From Dasypus novemcinctus (Eukaryota; Chordata; Mammalia; Cingulata; Dasypodidae), in contig NC_080690.1 in NCBI RefSeq assembly GCF_030445035.2, positions 34,994,796 through 35,058,795 of the forward strand: 64,000 nucleotides of DNA. Reading direction: 5' to 3'. A model generated the notes under the pieces. It had not been told where the DNA came from. It made no database searches and was given only the letters and a program-made list of their open reading frames with translations. Positions 21,447 through 34,340 of this stretch are shown here, piece after piece; position 1 is the first letter of the stretch; the number at the start of each line of letters is the position of its first letter. Both the position numbers and the translations under genes were made by a program.

Positions 21447-21898
21447 TGTATTAGTTTCCTAGGGTTGCCATAAAAATAGCCACAGACTGGATGGCTAAAA
21501 ACAACAGATTTATTCTTTCCCAGATTTGGAGGCCAGAAGTCCAAAATCAAGTTTCAGTAGGACCATGCTCCTTCCAAAGGCTCTAGGGAAGAATCCTTCC
21601 TGGCCCTTCCAGCATCTGGTAGCTCCAGGTGTACCTTGGCTTGTATGGGAGAATCACTCCCATTTCTGCCGCCATCTTCACATGGACTTCTCCCCTGTCT
21701 GCCGCTGTATGTATCCCTGTCTCCTCTTCTCTGCTAAGGATTTGTCATTAGATTTAGGGTACACCCTAATCCAAGATGGTCTTATCTCAAGATCCTTAAC
21801 TTAATTACTTCTACAGAACCTTTTCCCAAATAAGTTCAGATTTACAGATTCTAGGTGGATGTAACTTTTGGGGGGGCCACTATTCAATTGACTACCAG
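21447..21898 (-). repeat. MLT1-type LTR (antisense)
   Basis: Begins TGTATTAGTTTCCTAGGGTT and continues ACAGACTGGATGGCTAAAAA, TTTGGAGGCCAGAAGTCCAA, CGCCATCTTCACATGGACTT, ending near TTCAATTGACTACCA: the reverse complement of an MLT1 LTR, about 450 bp. It directly abuts the outer L1 of the nested cluster. The 92-codon frame here is a shadow. Confidence 0.75.
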
Positions 21899-24308
21899 TA
21901 GCCTTTTTCTTCAAGGTCTGTACTTTATGACTTTCAGTTTGTGTTGCACAGGCTTTGACAAATGTATAATGTCATGCATCTGTCATTGCAGTATCATACA
22001 GAACAAATCTAATGACCTAAAAATGCCCTGTGTTCATATGAACATTGGTATGCATATATCTGTTTGTGTCCCTACTTTCAATTCTTCTGGGTATATACCT
22101 AGTAGTGGGATTGCTGGATCATTTGGCAATTCTATAGTTTGCTTCTTGAGGAACTGCCAAACCATCCTCTACAGTGGCTGCACCACTCTATGGTCCCACC
22201 AGCAGTGAATGAATGTTCCAATTTTTCCACATCCTCTCCAACATGTGTCATTTTCTGTATTTAAAAAAAAATAGTAACCAGTCTAGTAGGTGTAAAATGA
22301 TATCTCATTGCAGTTTTAATTTGAATTTCCCTAATAGCTAGTGATGTTGAGCATCTTTTCATGTGCTTTTTTAGCCATTTGTATTTCCTCTTTGGAAAAG
22401 TTTCTGTTCAAGTGTCTTGCCTATTTTTTAAGTGGGTTGTATTTTTATTATTGAGTTATTGGATTTCTTTATATATGCTGGAAATTAGACCCTTATCAGC
22501 TATGTGGTTTCCAAATATTTTCTCTCATTGAGTAGGCTGCCTTTTCACTTTCTTGACAAACTCCTTTGGAGCATAAAATATTTTAATTTTGAGGAGGTTC
22601 CATTTATCTATTTTTTTTCTTTCATGGCTCATACTTTGGGTATAAAGTTTATGAAACCATTTCCTACACTAAGATCTCATAGATGCTTCCTTAAAGTATT
22701 TTCTAGGAGCTTTATGGGCCTGTCTCTTATATTTAGATCCTCAATCCATTTTGAATAAATTTTTACATAGGGCATGAGATAGGGATCCTCTTTCATTCTC
22801 TTGGATATGGATATCCAGTTCTCCCAGCACCATTTGTTGAACAGACTGTTCCGTCCCAATTGAGTAGACTTGATAGCCTTGCCTAATATCAGTTGGCCAT
22901 AAATGCATGGGTCTATATTTTAATTCTCAACTCAGTTCCATTGGTCAATATGTCTATCCTTGTGCCAATACCATGCAGTTTTGATAACTGTAGCTTTGTA
23001 ATATGTTTTAAAGTTAGGTAGTGTGATTCCTCCAACTTCGTTTTTCTTTTCTATGATGTTTTTTTTGTCTATTTGGGGCCCCTTACCTTTCTAAATAAAT
23101 TTGATAATTGACATTTATATTTCTGTAAAAAAATACTCTTTGGAATTTTTATTGGGAGTGTGCTGAATCTGTAAATCAATTTGGGTAGAACTGACATCTT
23201 AATGATATTTAGTCTTCCAACCCAAAAACATAGACTATTCTTCCATTGATTTAGGTCTTCTTTGATTTCTTTTAGCAATGTTTTTAAGTTTTCTGTGTAC
23301 AAGCCCTTTACATCTTTTATTAAGTTTATTCCTGGACATTTGATTCTTTTAGTTGCTATTGTAAATGGAAATTTTTTTTTATTTCCTCCTCCGATTGCTC
23401 CTTAACAGAAACCCTACTGATTTTGCATGTTGATCTTACGTCCTGCCACTTTACTGAACTCGTTTATCAATTCTAGTAGTTTTGTTGCTGATTTTTGAGG
23501 ACTTTCTCTATATAGGATCATGCCATCTGTAAATAGTGAAAGTTTTACTTCTTCCTTCCCAATTTGGATGCCTTTTATTTCTTTTTGTTGCCTAAGTGCT
23601 CTAGCACTTAGTGACGGTGGGAATTCTTGTCTCACTCCAGATGTTAGAGGGAAAGCCTTTAGCCTTTCACCATTGATTATAATGTTAAGTATGGGTTTTT
23701 CATATATTCCCTTAATCATGTGGAGGAAGTTTCCTACTATTTCTATCTTTCAAAGAGTTTTTATCAAGAAAGGATGCTTGGAAAGCCAGTATAGCTCAGT
23801 GGTTGAATACCACCTTCCCATATGTAAGGTCCAGGGTTCAAACCCTGGCCCCAGGACCTAAAAAAGAAAAAGAAAGGATGGTGTATTTTGTCAAATGCCT
23901 TTTCTGTCTTGATTGAGATGATCATGTAACTTTCCTCCTTCAGTTTGTTAATGTAATATATTACTTTGGTTGATATTCTTATGCTGAACCATCATTTCAT
24001 ACTTGGAATAAAATCACTTGATCATGGTGTATAATTAATTTGATATGTTGTTGCATTTGATTTGCAAGTATTTTGTTGAGGATTTTTGCAACTAAGTTCA
24101 TTAGAGAGATTGGTCTATAATTTTCTTTTCTTGTAGCATCTTTATGTGCTTTGATATTAGGGTGATATTGGCATCACAGAATGAATTAGGGAATATTCCC
24201 TTTTCTTCATATTTTGGAAGAGTTTGAGCAGGAATGGTGTTAGTTCTTTTCATGATGATTGGTAGAATGCATCTGTGAAGCCATCTGGTCCTGGGCTTTT
24301 TTTGGTTG
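21899..24308 (-). mobile_element. L1-A, 3' segment (outer element of the nest)
   Basis: The reverse complement is L1: a short 3'UTR part at 21899-22028, then the C-terminal and RT parts of ORF2. Translated minus-strand pieces include a stretch at 23414-23719 reading SLFTDGMIL where active L1 RTs have an F-A-D-D core, so one catalytic Asp is lost. Many stops break the frame. A SINE at 23777-23869 interrupts it. The element resumes at 34831 and again at 43156, which shows later elements landed inside it. Confidence 0.85.
23777..23869 (+). mobile_element. Short tRNA-Ala-like SINE (DAS-I-like)
   Basis: A 93-bp tRNA-like unit with A box TATAGCTCAGTGGTTGAA and B box GGTTCAAACC, followed by a short A-rich tail. 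A perfect 11-bp target-site duplication (AAGAAAGGATG at 23766-23776 and 23870-23880) delimits it, and removing it restores the L1-A sequence. The Pol III boxes look intact. Confidence 0.9.
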
Positions 24309-25304
24309 TTGTTTTTTTTTTAATATATTTTTTTATTAGAGAAGTTGTAAGCCTACAAAACAATCATGCATAATGTGAAGAATTCCCATACATTACCACT
24401 CTACCAACACCTTACATTGTTTTGGAACATTTCTTACAGGTTATAAAAGAACATCATCAGACTATTACCACTAACTATGGTCCATAGCTTACATTTGGTA
24501 TATTTTTCCATACACCCCCTCTATTATTAACACCATCAATTAGTATTGTACATTTGTTAAGTCCATGACAACACTCTCATATTTGTACTGTTAACCACAG
24601 TCCATCTTCTACAACATGGTTCACTGTTATACAGTCTCATGTTTTGTATCTTCTATCCAAAGTGTACACTCAGTGGCTCTCACTTTCATCACAGATTTGT
24701 GCAGTCATTGCCTTAGTAAATTTTTTAAAGTTTTCCTTAGTCCAAAAGAAAAAATCCCATACCCCCTTATTATTGACCCTTAGCATTGGTATAGTACCTT
24801 CTCTGATATCGATTCAAGACTATTACAACATTGCTGTTAACCATATTCTGTAAGTTCATTAATTGTATTTTTCCCATGCATCACCACATTCTTACCATCT
24901 TGTAATAGTGATGTACATTTGTTCTGGTTCATAGAAGAACATTTTTGTTTTTGTACTTTTAGCCGCAATCCTCATGCACCTCCAGGTTCACTATGTTAAT
25001 CAGGCCCTAGATTATGTTCTAGCTTTCTTTCAATTGACATTGGCATCCCTAGACTACCCTTTCAGCCACAATCCCATTTATAAACCAGCTATGTTAGCTA
25101 TACTCACATAATGTGTTACCATCAACCCTATCCATTTACAAGTTTTTACAGTCCAGCTAATTAAAAATTCTACACACATTGAGCATCAGTACCCCTTCAG
25201 CACACATCCTATCTCTTAGTTACCTATACGCTAGGTTTTAGTTCCATGTGTTTATTCTTAGTATTTAGTTCATATTTGAGAGACCATATAATATTTGTCC
25301 TTTA
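24309..25304 (-). mobile_element. L1-B, 3'UTR segment (full-length L1 split by L1-C)
   Basis: Starts with poly-T (the reverse of the poly(A) tail) and AT-rich 3'UTR such as GAAGAATTCCCATACATTAC and CTAACTATGGTCCATAGCTT. Its right end, AATATTTGTCCTTTA at 25290-25304, is repeated at 28732-28746, where L1-B continues into ORF2. The 3'UTR is therefore about 1 kb in this copy. Confidence 0.85.
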
Positions 25305-25535
25305 TTTATTTATTTATTTTTTTGGGAAATAACTTTTTATTTATTTTTATTTTTATTTTTATTGACTTTGTAATAATATTACATTAAAAATATATATGTG
25401 AGGTCCCATTCAACCCCACCCCCCCACCCCCCCTCTCCCCCCCCAACAACACTCGTTCCCATCATCATGACACATCCATTGGATTTGGTAAGTACATCTT
25501 TGGGCACCTCTGCACCTCATAGACAATGGTCCACA

Positions 25536-25898
25536 TCATGGCCCATACTCTCCTCCATTCCATCCAGTGGGCCCTGTGAGGATCCACGATGTCTGGTGAT
25601 CACCCCTGAGGCGCCATCCAGGGCAGCTCCACGTCCCAAATACGCCCCCACCTCTCATCTCTTCCTGCCCTTCCCCATACCCATCGTCCACCATGTCCAC
25701 TTTTCCCAATCCAATGCCACCTCTTCTATGTGGACATTGGATTGGTTGTGTCCATTGTACCTCTATGTCAAGAGGAGGCTCAGATTCCACATGGATGCTG
25801 GTTGCCATCCTCCCATTTTCAGTTGTAATCACTCTAGGCTCCATGGTGTGGTGATTGTCCTTCTTCAACTCCATCTTAGCTGAGTGTGGTAAGTCCAA
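25536..25898 (-). other. 120-codon sense-strand open frame in the L1-C 3'UTR
   Basis: This frame is on the coding strand of L1-C, far downstream of ORF2. The product is hydrophilic with a Gly-rich, acidic middle (GRRxxGG-like patches) and no domain I recognise. A 161-codon frame on the other strand (25398-25883) overlaps it. The simplest reading is chance openness in G-rich sequence. Comparing other copies would tell whether it is conserved. Confidence 0.2.
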
Positions 25899-28142
25899 TA
25901 AATCAGATTGTAGGTGCTGGAGTCTGTTGAGGCTCAGGACCTGGCTATCACATTATCAGTCCAGAGATTCAAATCCCCTAACTATATCTTAAACCCCAAC
26001 ATTAACTGCACCTCCAGCAGATTAGTATGAGAGTCTCATGAAGGGAGATCCCATCTGAGTCCAGATTCATCACACATAAACACCATTTCCAGAGAGGGGC
26101 CATCTGCCCTGGTAGTAAACCCCATCGGCCATGACCATAACTCTCATGGGTCTCTTTAGCCTTTATAGGAACCAATATCTGGGGGTTGTATCTGCTTTAT
26201 CTGTCTCTCTGACTCTGCTCAGTTGTGCATGAGGGCAATCCTTCTGCCAGCCTCCAGACTCTTTTTTAGAAACTCGTAGCCATATAAACTCATTTCTCCT
26301 TTCCATTTCCCCCTTACTTTAGTTCAAACAGCATTTTAAAGTCATGTTATTTTATGTAGACATGGATATTCTGCTGATCCGCATTGAACCTTCCATATAA
26401 GGTCCTTTTCCAGTTGCATCATCATTGGTATTTGATAGTGGTCCCTCGTTGCCAGGGAGGCTCATCCCCGGGTGTCATGTCCCACGCTGGAGGGAAGGCA
26501 TTGCATTTACATGCTGAGTTTGGCTTCGAGACTGGCCACATTTGAGTAACATGAAGGCTGACAGGAGGAAATTCCCAGGCACAATGTTGCTCTAGGCCTT
26601 GTTCTTATTTTAGGTTTATCAGCTCACCAGCATAGTCATCAGCATCAGGGGCTCACTGTTGAACCCTCACTCCCTCCCGGTCCCCGCCGCTGTACCTGGG
26701 AGACTATCGCTGCTCCCCTAGGGACCACGACAGAGCACCACTGGCCAGGAACCCAGTACCCCCCCTGCTGGGTTTTTAGTTGTTGCCACTATGAGTATAT
26801 CCAATCGTTACCATGCACCCTGGACATATGTTCTGTACAGCTCCCTGACAGCCATATATCACCTGTCATTGGTATCCCATACCAGTATCCCTCCATTGCC
26901 ATTGTTGAAACACTCTGTGATCCAGAACTCCCCGAAATTTGAAGCCCAATATAATGTCATGGTCCCTTACTAGGGAATGGCATATAGCGATGGGTTTAAA
27001 GGATAGATAAAGAACTTGGATAAAGTTAGATAAAGAACTTAGATAAAGAATGTTGACTTAAAAAAATTCCACATCCTATCCTTTTTTCCCCCCCCCCCCC
27101 CAATTATTCAGCGTTTCTTCGTAGGAGTCCTAGACCACAGCAATGCATATATATAATATACAGCACTCCCATACATCCACCACAACACCTTTTTCCTTCC
27201 ACAGCGATACTCTTACACCCTATTCACATCATATTTACTTAAGGTGATGTACAGAGTCTGAGATATTAGCTTTCTAACATGGTAATATCTGTGCTTACAT
27301 TATGGTGCATACTTTAGGATACACAGTTCTTTACATTTTTAGTTCTCCTATGTTTTACATTATGGTTTACATTATCAGTCTGTCGTCTCCTATATGTTAT
27401 GGTGTAATATTACATGTTTTATATCCATCCTTGTGTACTCTCAAGAAACTCCTCCCTTGCCCCCCATTTACTTTGGTTCCACACATTTAACGTCCATTTT
27501 CCCTTCCACCTTGGTGCCCACAGTGACAGTCAACCTCCGTTTCCTGAGGAGCCACTTCCAGAGATAGATGGAATAGTGTTTAGGGCCTAACTTGCTCATC
27601 TGCCCCAATGCCCTGGGAGCCACCCTTTCTCTCGAGGGATAGAGTTCCCTCTATTTGGTGGCATTAGTCCTCCCCAGGATGTGGGTCCACCCCCACTCTC
27701 ACTACTTGGGATTCTACCCCATGGTGTCACCCACTCTGGCAGAATGAGCATTTAGACATTCCCCAGGAGCCCGTCCTGCATCAGACCCTCCCCTCCGAGC
27801 ATTCTAAACAGGTAACCCTCTTTATTATATTTTGATATTATTTTCTTGGCATTTTACTCTCCATCACCTCCTAACCCTCTCCTGTGTTCGTATGCTACCC
27901 CTCCCTCCCCCCACTTTTGGGCAACATTACCCAACCGTCCCTCCCCAGCCACCCTCAAACCCGTAAAGCCCCAACCAAAGGCAACCCCTTGCCCCCATTT
28001 TATCTCTTCTTTGTGTTCATACTTACCACCATCTCGTCTTAAGTTCCACCCCTGCAGACATCAGCTCATATCCTTCCTCCACCCTCCGATTTCCTGTAAG
28101 CCTATCGTTCAGTCTCTTGCTATCTAGGGCAGCTTGTTTATT

Positions 28143-28731
28143 TCATATCATTGAGGTCATGTAGTATTTGTCCTTCAATGTCTGGGTTGCTTCACTCAAC
28201 ATAAGGTTCTCAAGATTCATCCATGTTATCACATGTGTTTGTAGTGTGTTTGTTCTTACAGCCGAGTAGTATTCCATTGTGTGTATATACCACATTTTAT
28301 TGATCCACTCATCTGTTGATGGGCATTTGGGTTGATTCCAACTTTTGGCAATAGTGAACAATGCTGCTATGAACATTGGTGTACATATATCGGTTTGTGT
28401 CCTTGTTTTCAGTTCTGCTGGGTATATACCCAGCAGTGGTATTGCTGGGTCATATGGCAAATCTATGGCTAGTTTTTTGAGAAACCGCCATACTGTCCTC
28501 CAGAATGGTTGGATCCTTCTGCATTCCCACCAGCAGTGGATGAGTGTTCCCCTTCCTTCACATCCTCTCCAGCACTTGTATTCTTCTGTTTTTTTCATAG
28601 CTGCCAATCTTATGGGTGTAAGATGGTATCTCAGTGTAGTTTTGATTTGCATTTCCCTGATAGCTAGAGATTTGGAACATTTTTTCATGTGCTTTCTTGC
28701 CATTTGTATTTCTTCTTCGGAGAAGTGTCTG
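28143..28731 (-). pseudogene. L1-C ORF2, C-terminal fragment (intact frame)
   Basis: An open frame of about 195 codons, starting at the truncation point and ending at a natural stop. It contains the ORF2 C-terminal Cys motif ([18 protein letters not shown], about residues 43-60 from the first Met) and the conserved IPLLGIYP segment. The endonuclease and RT domains are missing because of 5' truncation, so it has no activity. Its intact frame, against the broken frames of L1-A and L1-B, agrees with its young age. Confidence 0.9.
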
Positions 28732-31700
28732 AATATTTGTCCTTTAATGTCTGGCTTACTTCACTCAGCATAATGTTCTTAAGGTTTATCTATAGTGTCA
28801 TGTGTTTCCTTATTTCATTTCTTCTTACAGCAGTATAGTATTCCATCGTGTGTATCTACCACATTTTGTTTACCCATTCATCATTTGAGGGATGCCTGGG
28901 TTGTTTCTGTCTTTTGACAATTGTGAATAATGCCACTATGAACATTGGTGTGAAAATTTGTGTTTGCATCACCGTTTTCAGTTCTTCTGGATAAATTCCT
29001 TATAGAGGGATTGCCTGATCATATGGCAGTTTTTAAAATTTAATTTCCTGAGGATTGGCTAAACTGTTCTTTCACAGAGGCTGCACCATTCTACATTTAC
29101 ACCAACAGGGAAGGAGGAGTCCACATCCTCTCCAGCACTTGCAGTTTTCTGTTGTTGTTGTTTTTTCTTATATAATGGCCATTCTATGAGGTGTGAGATG
29201 AGATCTCATTGTAGTTATTAATTACTAGTGATATTGAACATTTTTCATATACTTTTTTTTTGCCATTCATTGTTCCTCTTTGGAGAAATGCCTATTTAAG
29301 TCTTTTGCCCATTTTAAAAATTGGATTGCTCGCTCTTTGTTGAGTTGTAGGATATCTTTATATAGCATGGAAATCAAACCCTTTTTGAATATGTGGTTTC
29401 CAAACATTTTCTCCCATTGAATGGGCTGCACTTTCACCTCTTGAAAAAGTCCTTTGAAGCACAAAGTGTTTAAGTGTGAGGAGATCCCATTTGTCAATTT
29501 TTTCTTTCATTGCTAGTGCTTTTGGTTTAAGGTTTAAGAAACCACCACCTACCACCAGGTCTTAAAGATGTTTCCCTACATTTTCTTCTAGGAGTTTTAT
29601 GATTCTGGGTTTTACATTTAGGTCTTTGATCCATTTTGAGTTAATTTTTGTATAAGGTATGATATGTAGGTTCTCTTTCTTTCTTTTGGATGTGGATATC
29701 CAGTAATCCCAGCATGATTTGTTGAATAGACCATTCTGCCCCAGCTGGGTAGGTTTGACAGCCTTGTCAAAAATCACTTGACCATATATGTGAGGGTCTG
29801 TTTCTGAACCATCAATTTGGCTTCATTGTTCTATATGTCTATCTTTTTGCCAGAACCATGCTGTTTTTACCACTGTAGCTAGGTAATATGATATAAAGTC
29901 CAGATATGAAGTCCTCTAACTTTGTTTTTCCTTTTTAAGATGTTTCTGGCTTTTCAGGGCCCCTTACCCTTCCAAATAAATTTGATAATTAGGTTTTCAA
30001 TTTCTTTAAAAAAGGCTGTTGGAATTTTACTGGGATTGCATTGAATATGTATATCAATTTGTGTAGAATTGACATCTTAATGATATTTAGTCTTCCACTC
30101 CATGAACACAGATTGTTTTTCTATTTATTTAGGTCTGCTTTGATTTCTTTTAGCAATGTGTTGTAGTGTTCTGAATACAAGTGCTTTACATCCTTGGCTA
30201 AGTTTATTCCTAAATTATTTATTACTTTAGTTGCTATTGTAGATGGAATTCTTTCCTGACTTCCCTAGTGTATAGAAATGCTACTGATTTTTGCAAATTA
30301 AACTTTTATCCTGCCACTCTGCTGAATTCATTTGTTGGCTCTACTAGCTTTGTTGTAAATTTTTTGGGGAGAGGGGACACTTTCTAGGTATAGGATTATA
30401 TAATCTGCAAATAGCAAGAATTTTACTTCTTCCTTTCCAATTCAGATGTCTTTAATTTCTTTTTCTTGCCTGATTGCTCTAGCTAGAAACTCTAACAATA
30501 TATTCAACAACAGTGGTGACAGTGGGCATCTTTGTTGTGTTCCTGATCTAAATGGGAAAGCTTTCTTTAAGTCTTTCAGCATTGAGTACAATGGTAGCTG
30601 TACTTTTTTCATGTATGCCCTTCATCATGTTGAGTAAGTTTCCTTCAATTCCTATGTGTTGGAGTATTTTTATCAAGAAATGATACTGTATTTTGTTAAA
30701 TGTCTTTTCTTTGTCAATCAAGGTGATCATGTAAGTTTTCTTCTTTGATTTATTAATGTGGTGTATTATGCAGATTGATTTTATTGTGTTGAACCACCCT
30801 TGCATGCCTGGTATAAAACCCACTTGATAATGATGAACGGTTCTTTAGTGTGTTTTTAGATTCAATTAGTGAGTATTTTGTTGAGGATTTTTAGATCTGT
30901 AATCATTAGGGAAATGGATCTGGTTTTTTTTTTTTCTTTAAATTTCTTTACCTGGCTTTAGTATTAGGGTGATATTGGTGCCATAGAATTGGTTTGGTTG
31001 CTTTCCTTCCTGTTCAATTTTTTGGAAGAGTTTGAATAAGTTTAGTATTAAATCTTCTTTGAATTCTTGGTGTTATTCACTTGTGAAACCATTTGATCCT
31101 GGGATTTTTATTTTGGGCAGTTGTTTGATGACTGTTTCAATCTCTTAACTTGTGATTGGTTTGCTGAGTTCTTCTATTTCTTCTAGGATTAGTGGAGGTT
31201 GTTAGTATGTTCCTAGGAATTTTTCCATTTCATCTACACTGTCAAGTTTGTTGGCATACAGTTGTTCATAGTATCTTATGATCGCTTTTATTTCTGTGGG
31301 GTCAGAGTAATGTCCCTGTTTTCATTTCTGATTTTATCTATTTGCATCTTCTCTCTCTTTCTTTCTTTGTCAGTCTAGCTAAGGGTTTGTCAATTTTGTT
31401 AATCATCTCAAAGAAACAACTTTGGTTTTGTTGATTCGCTCTCTCTCTTTTTTGTCTCAATTTTATTAATTTCTGCTTGATCTTTGTTACTTCATTCCTT
31501 ATTCTTGGTTTGGGAATAGTTTGCTGTTCATTTTAGTTCCTCCAGCTGTGTAGTTAGGTCATTGATTTTAGCTCTTTCTTCCTTTTTAGTGTAAGCATTT
31601 AGGGCTGTAAATTTCCCTCTCAGCCCTGCTTTCACTACATCCCATAGGTTCTCATAAGTTGTGCTCTTGTTTTCCTTTGTCTTAAGATATTTATTGATTT

Positions 31701-31782
31701 CTCTTTCAATTTCTTCTTTGAACCACTGGTAATTTAAGATTGTGTTGTTTAATCTTCATGTATTTGTGAATTTTCCTTTTTT

Positions 31783-32343
31783 CTACCTGTTGTCGATTTC
31801 CAGCTTTATTCCATTATTATCAGAGAAAGTACTTTGTATAATTTCAATCTTGATAAAGTTATTGAGATCTATTTTGTGATTCCACATATGGTCTATCCTG
31901 GAGAAAGATCCATGAGTGCTTGAGAAGAATGTATATTCTACTGTTTTGGGGTGTAATGTTATGTATATGTCTACTAGGTTTAGTTCATTTGTCATATTAG
32001 TCAAGCTCTCTGTTTCTTTATTGATCCTCTGTGCAGATGTTTTATCCAATAATGAGAGTGGTATATTGAAGTCTCCAGCTACTATCATAGAGACATCTAC
32101 TTGTCTATTTAGTTTTGCCAGTGTTTGCTTCATATAATTTGGGGCATCCTGGTTAGGTGCATATTCATTTATGATTATTTCTTCCTGGTGAATTTCCCCT
32201 TTTATTACTATATAATGTATTTCCTTGTCTATAATAACAGCTTGGCTTTTAACTCCAATATAAGTATAACTACTCCAGTTGTTTTGTTTTGTTTTTTGGT
32301 TATAGCATGCATGGAATAACTTTTTCCAGACTTTCACTTTCAA
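31783..32343 (-). pseudogene. L1-B ORF2 endonuclease domain remnant
   Basis: A 186-codon open piece of the N-terminal APE-like endonuclease. VAGDFNIPLS (the GDFN loop) and the SRIDHM segment near the end of the domain are visible in order. The first part of the domain and the link to RT are broken by frameshifts. Confidence 0.8.
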
Positions 32344-32559
32344 TCTATTTGTATCCTTGGGTCTAATGTGAGTATCTTCTAGATAGTATATAGATGGCTC
32401 ATATTTTCATATCTATTCCATTAGTCTGTGCTTTTGATTGGGAGATTTAATCCATTAACAGTCAATGTTATTACTGTAAAAGAAGTTCTTATTTCACCCA
32501 TTTTGACCTTTGGGTTTTATCTGTCATATCTTAATTTCACCACTTTTTTTACACTTTTG

Positions 32560-33300
32560 GTTACTTTCACTAATATGATCTTCATTTCTAGACTCTCTGC
32601 TAAGCCTCTCTCTTCTGTCTTTTCTTTTCATGCTTAGTATTTACTGGAAAGCCAGTCTCTTCATCTCAAACTCACTCAGTTTTTGATTATCTGTGAGTAT
32701 TATAAACTCAGCCTCATTTTGGAAAGACAATCTTGTCAGATATAAGATTCTTAGTTGGCAGTTTTTCTCTTTCAGTATCTTAAATGTATCATATCACTGC
32801 CATCTTGCCTCTATGGTTTCTGATGAGAAATCAGCACTTCATTTTACTGGGCATCTATTGTATGTGATGAATTGTTCTCCTCTTGCTTGTCTCAGGATTC
32901 TCTCTTAATCTTTGGCATTTGACATTCTGATTATTATATGTCTTTTTTTTTTCTTTTCTTTATCTGTTCTTTTGTATGTTCACCTTTGGAAGCCCTGTCT
33001 TTAAGCTCACTGATACTTTCTTCTGCCTCTTCAAATTTGCTCTTTAATATCATTTATTGTGCTTTTATTTCCCATAAGATAGGCTATTTTTCTATTATGC
33101 TTTCAAATTCCACTTTTTGCTCATCCAGTGTCTTCTTAATATCCTTAATTTCTTTAGCCAACTCATTGAATTTATTATGGATATTTGTTTGAACATCTAT
33201 GATTAGTTGCCTCAACTCCTTTATGTCACTTATGTCTTTACTTAATACATTTATTCTGGGCTCAGTTTCTGTCTTTAGTCTAGGGCTTTTTATTTTATTG
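32560..33300 (-). pseudogene. L1-B ORF1 remnant
   Basis: Upstream of ORF2 on the minus strand. Antisense text such as TCTGATGAGAAATCAGCACT and CTTCTTAATATCCTTAATTT corresponds to the RNA-binding and coiled-coil-coding regions of L1 ORF1. The coiled-coil half (about 33000-33290) keeps a Lys/Glu/Leu/Ile-rich heptad character, but no long open frame survives on the minus strand. Confidence 0.6.
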
Positions 33301-33469
33301 GTTTTGTGTTACAGCCCCTCTTTGATACTTGGTTCAACTTAATTTGGAACTTTATAGTGGCTCATGTTTGGCCAATCTGAATTTTTTCAGCTTTTGCATC
33401 TGTTTCTTGCCCTTTCTCCCTTGCTGGTTGTGGAGTAGGAGCCAAGAATGCAGTTGGTAATATAAGTTA

Positions 33470-34340
33470 TGGAGGCTGAAGCCACCCATGTTGACCCAGG
33501 GCCTGATGAAGCTTCTCCCACCTTTCTTCCCTGCCAGAGGTAGGGATAGAGCCACAGCCATGTGTAGTAATCCAAGCCATGAAGGCCAAGACTGTCTGTA
33601 GTTGCCAGGAGAGACTGATGAAGCTCTATGCCCCTTCCTCCCCTGCCTGGGGCAGGAATGGAGCTGCAAAGTAGCTGGATGAAACTGACTATAGTAGCCC
33701 AGATAGACTGATAAAGCACTGGGATCCCTTCCCCCTACCAGGGGTGGGGAGGGAGCTACAGGTTTACACAACAATCTTGTCTATGTGGGCCAAAAGCAAC
33801 TTCAGTTGCCTGGAGATGTTGAGGGAACACTGCTCCTCCTCCTCCTTGTTAGGGGTGAGGATAGAGCCACAAGTGTGCCCAATAATCTAGTCCATGCAGG
33901 CCAAAAGCAACTGCAGTTACCCAGAGAGGGTGAAGGAGCACCGCCCCTCCTCCTCCCTGTCAGAGGTGGGGCTAGAGCCACAGGAGTGCTCAATAGTCTA
34001 GTCTATGTGGTCCAAATATGACTGCAGTTGCCTGGAGAGGCTGAGGAATCACTGCCCGCCCCCCCCCTCCATCCTGTTGGGGGGTGGGGGCAGGAATGGA
34101 GCCATAGGTGTCCAACAATCTACTATGTGAGAGATTAAGGTGCCCAGACTTGACTAGAGAGGCCAAGGAAACAGCACCCACTCTTGTCCTTGGGGGCAGG
34201 GATGTAGCCACATGGGTGCCCAACAATCTAGTCTGTGTGGGTCAAAAGTGACTAGAGTTGTCTGGAGAGGCTGGTGCAGGTCAATCCACCTTCCTCCCTG
34301 CCCAAAGCAGAGCTAGAGTCCTGACTAGTGCAGCAGTCCA
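33470..34340 (-). repeat. Tandem monomers in the L1-B 5'UTR
   Basis: About six to seven diverged units of 110-115 bp. The recurring phrase on the + strand is GGCCAAAAGCAACTGCAGTT or close variants, at about 33580, 33788, 33898, 34009 and 34239, each followed by CCTGGAGAGG, a CTCCTCCTCC block and AGAGCCACAG. Such repeated 5'UTRs are known promoters in mouse L1; here the function is inferred from position only. Confidence 0.75.

Larger units (their letters stand above)
25305..28731 (-). mobile_element. L1-C, young 5'-truncated L1 with a very long 3'UTR
   Basis: About 3.4 kb, bounded by a perfect 15-bp target-site duplication (25290-25304 and 28732-28746). From right to left it holds the C-terminal end of ORF2, open to the truncation point, and then about 2.8 kb of 3'UTR down to a T-rich end. 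G/C homopolymers (25422-25442, about 27090-27101) are typical of the G-rich 3'UTR tract of L1. It is the innermost and youngest layer of this arm of the nest. Confidence 0.9.

Noticed and set aside
33470-34340. Possible CRISPR-like array or satellite
   Set aside because: The repeats are diverged, about 110 bp, lack unique spacers and lie exactly where an L1 5'UTR belongs in a eukaryotic genome.
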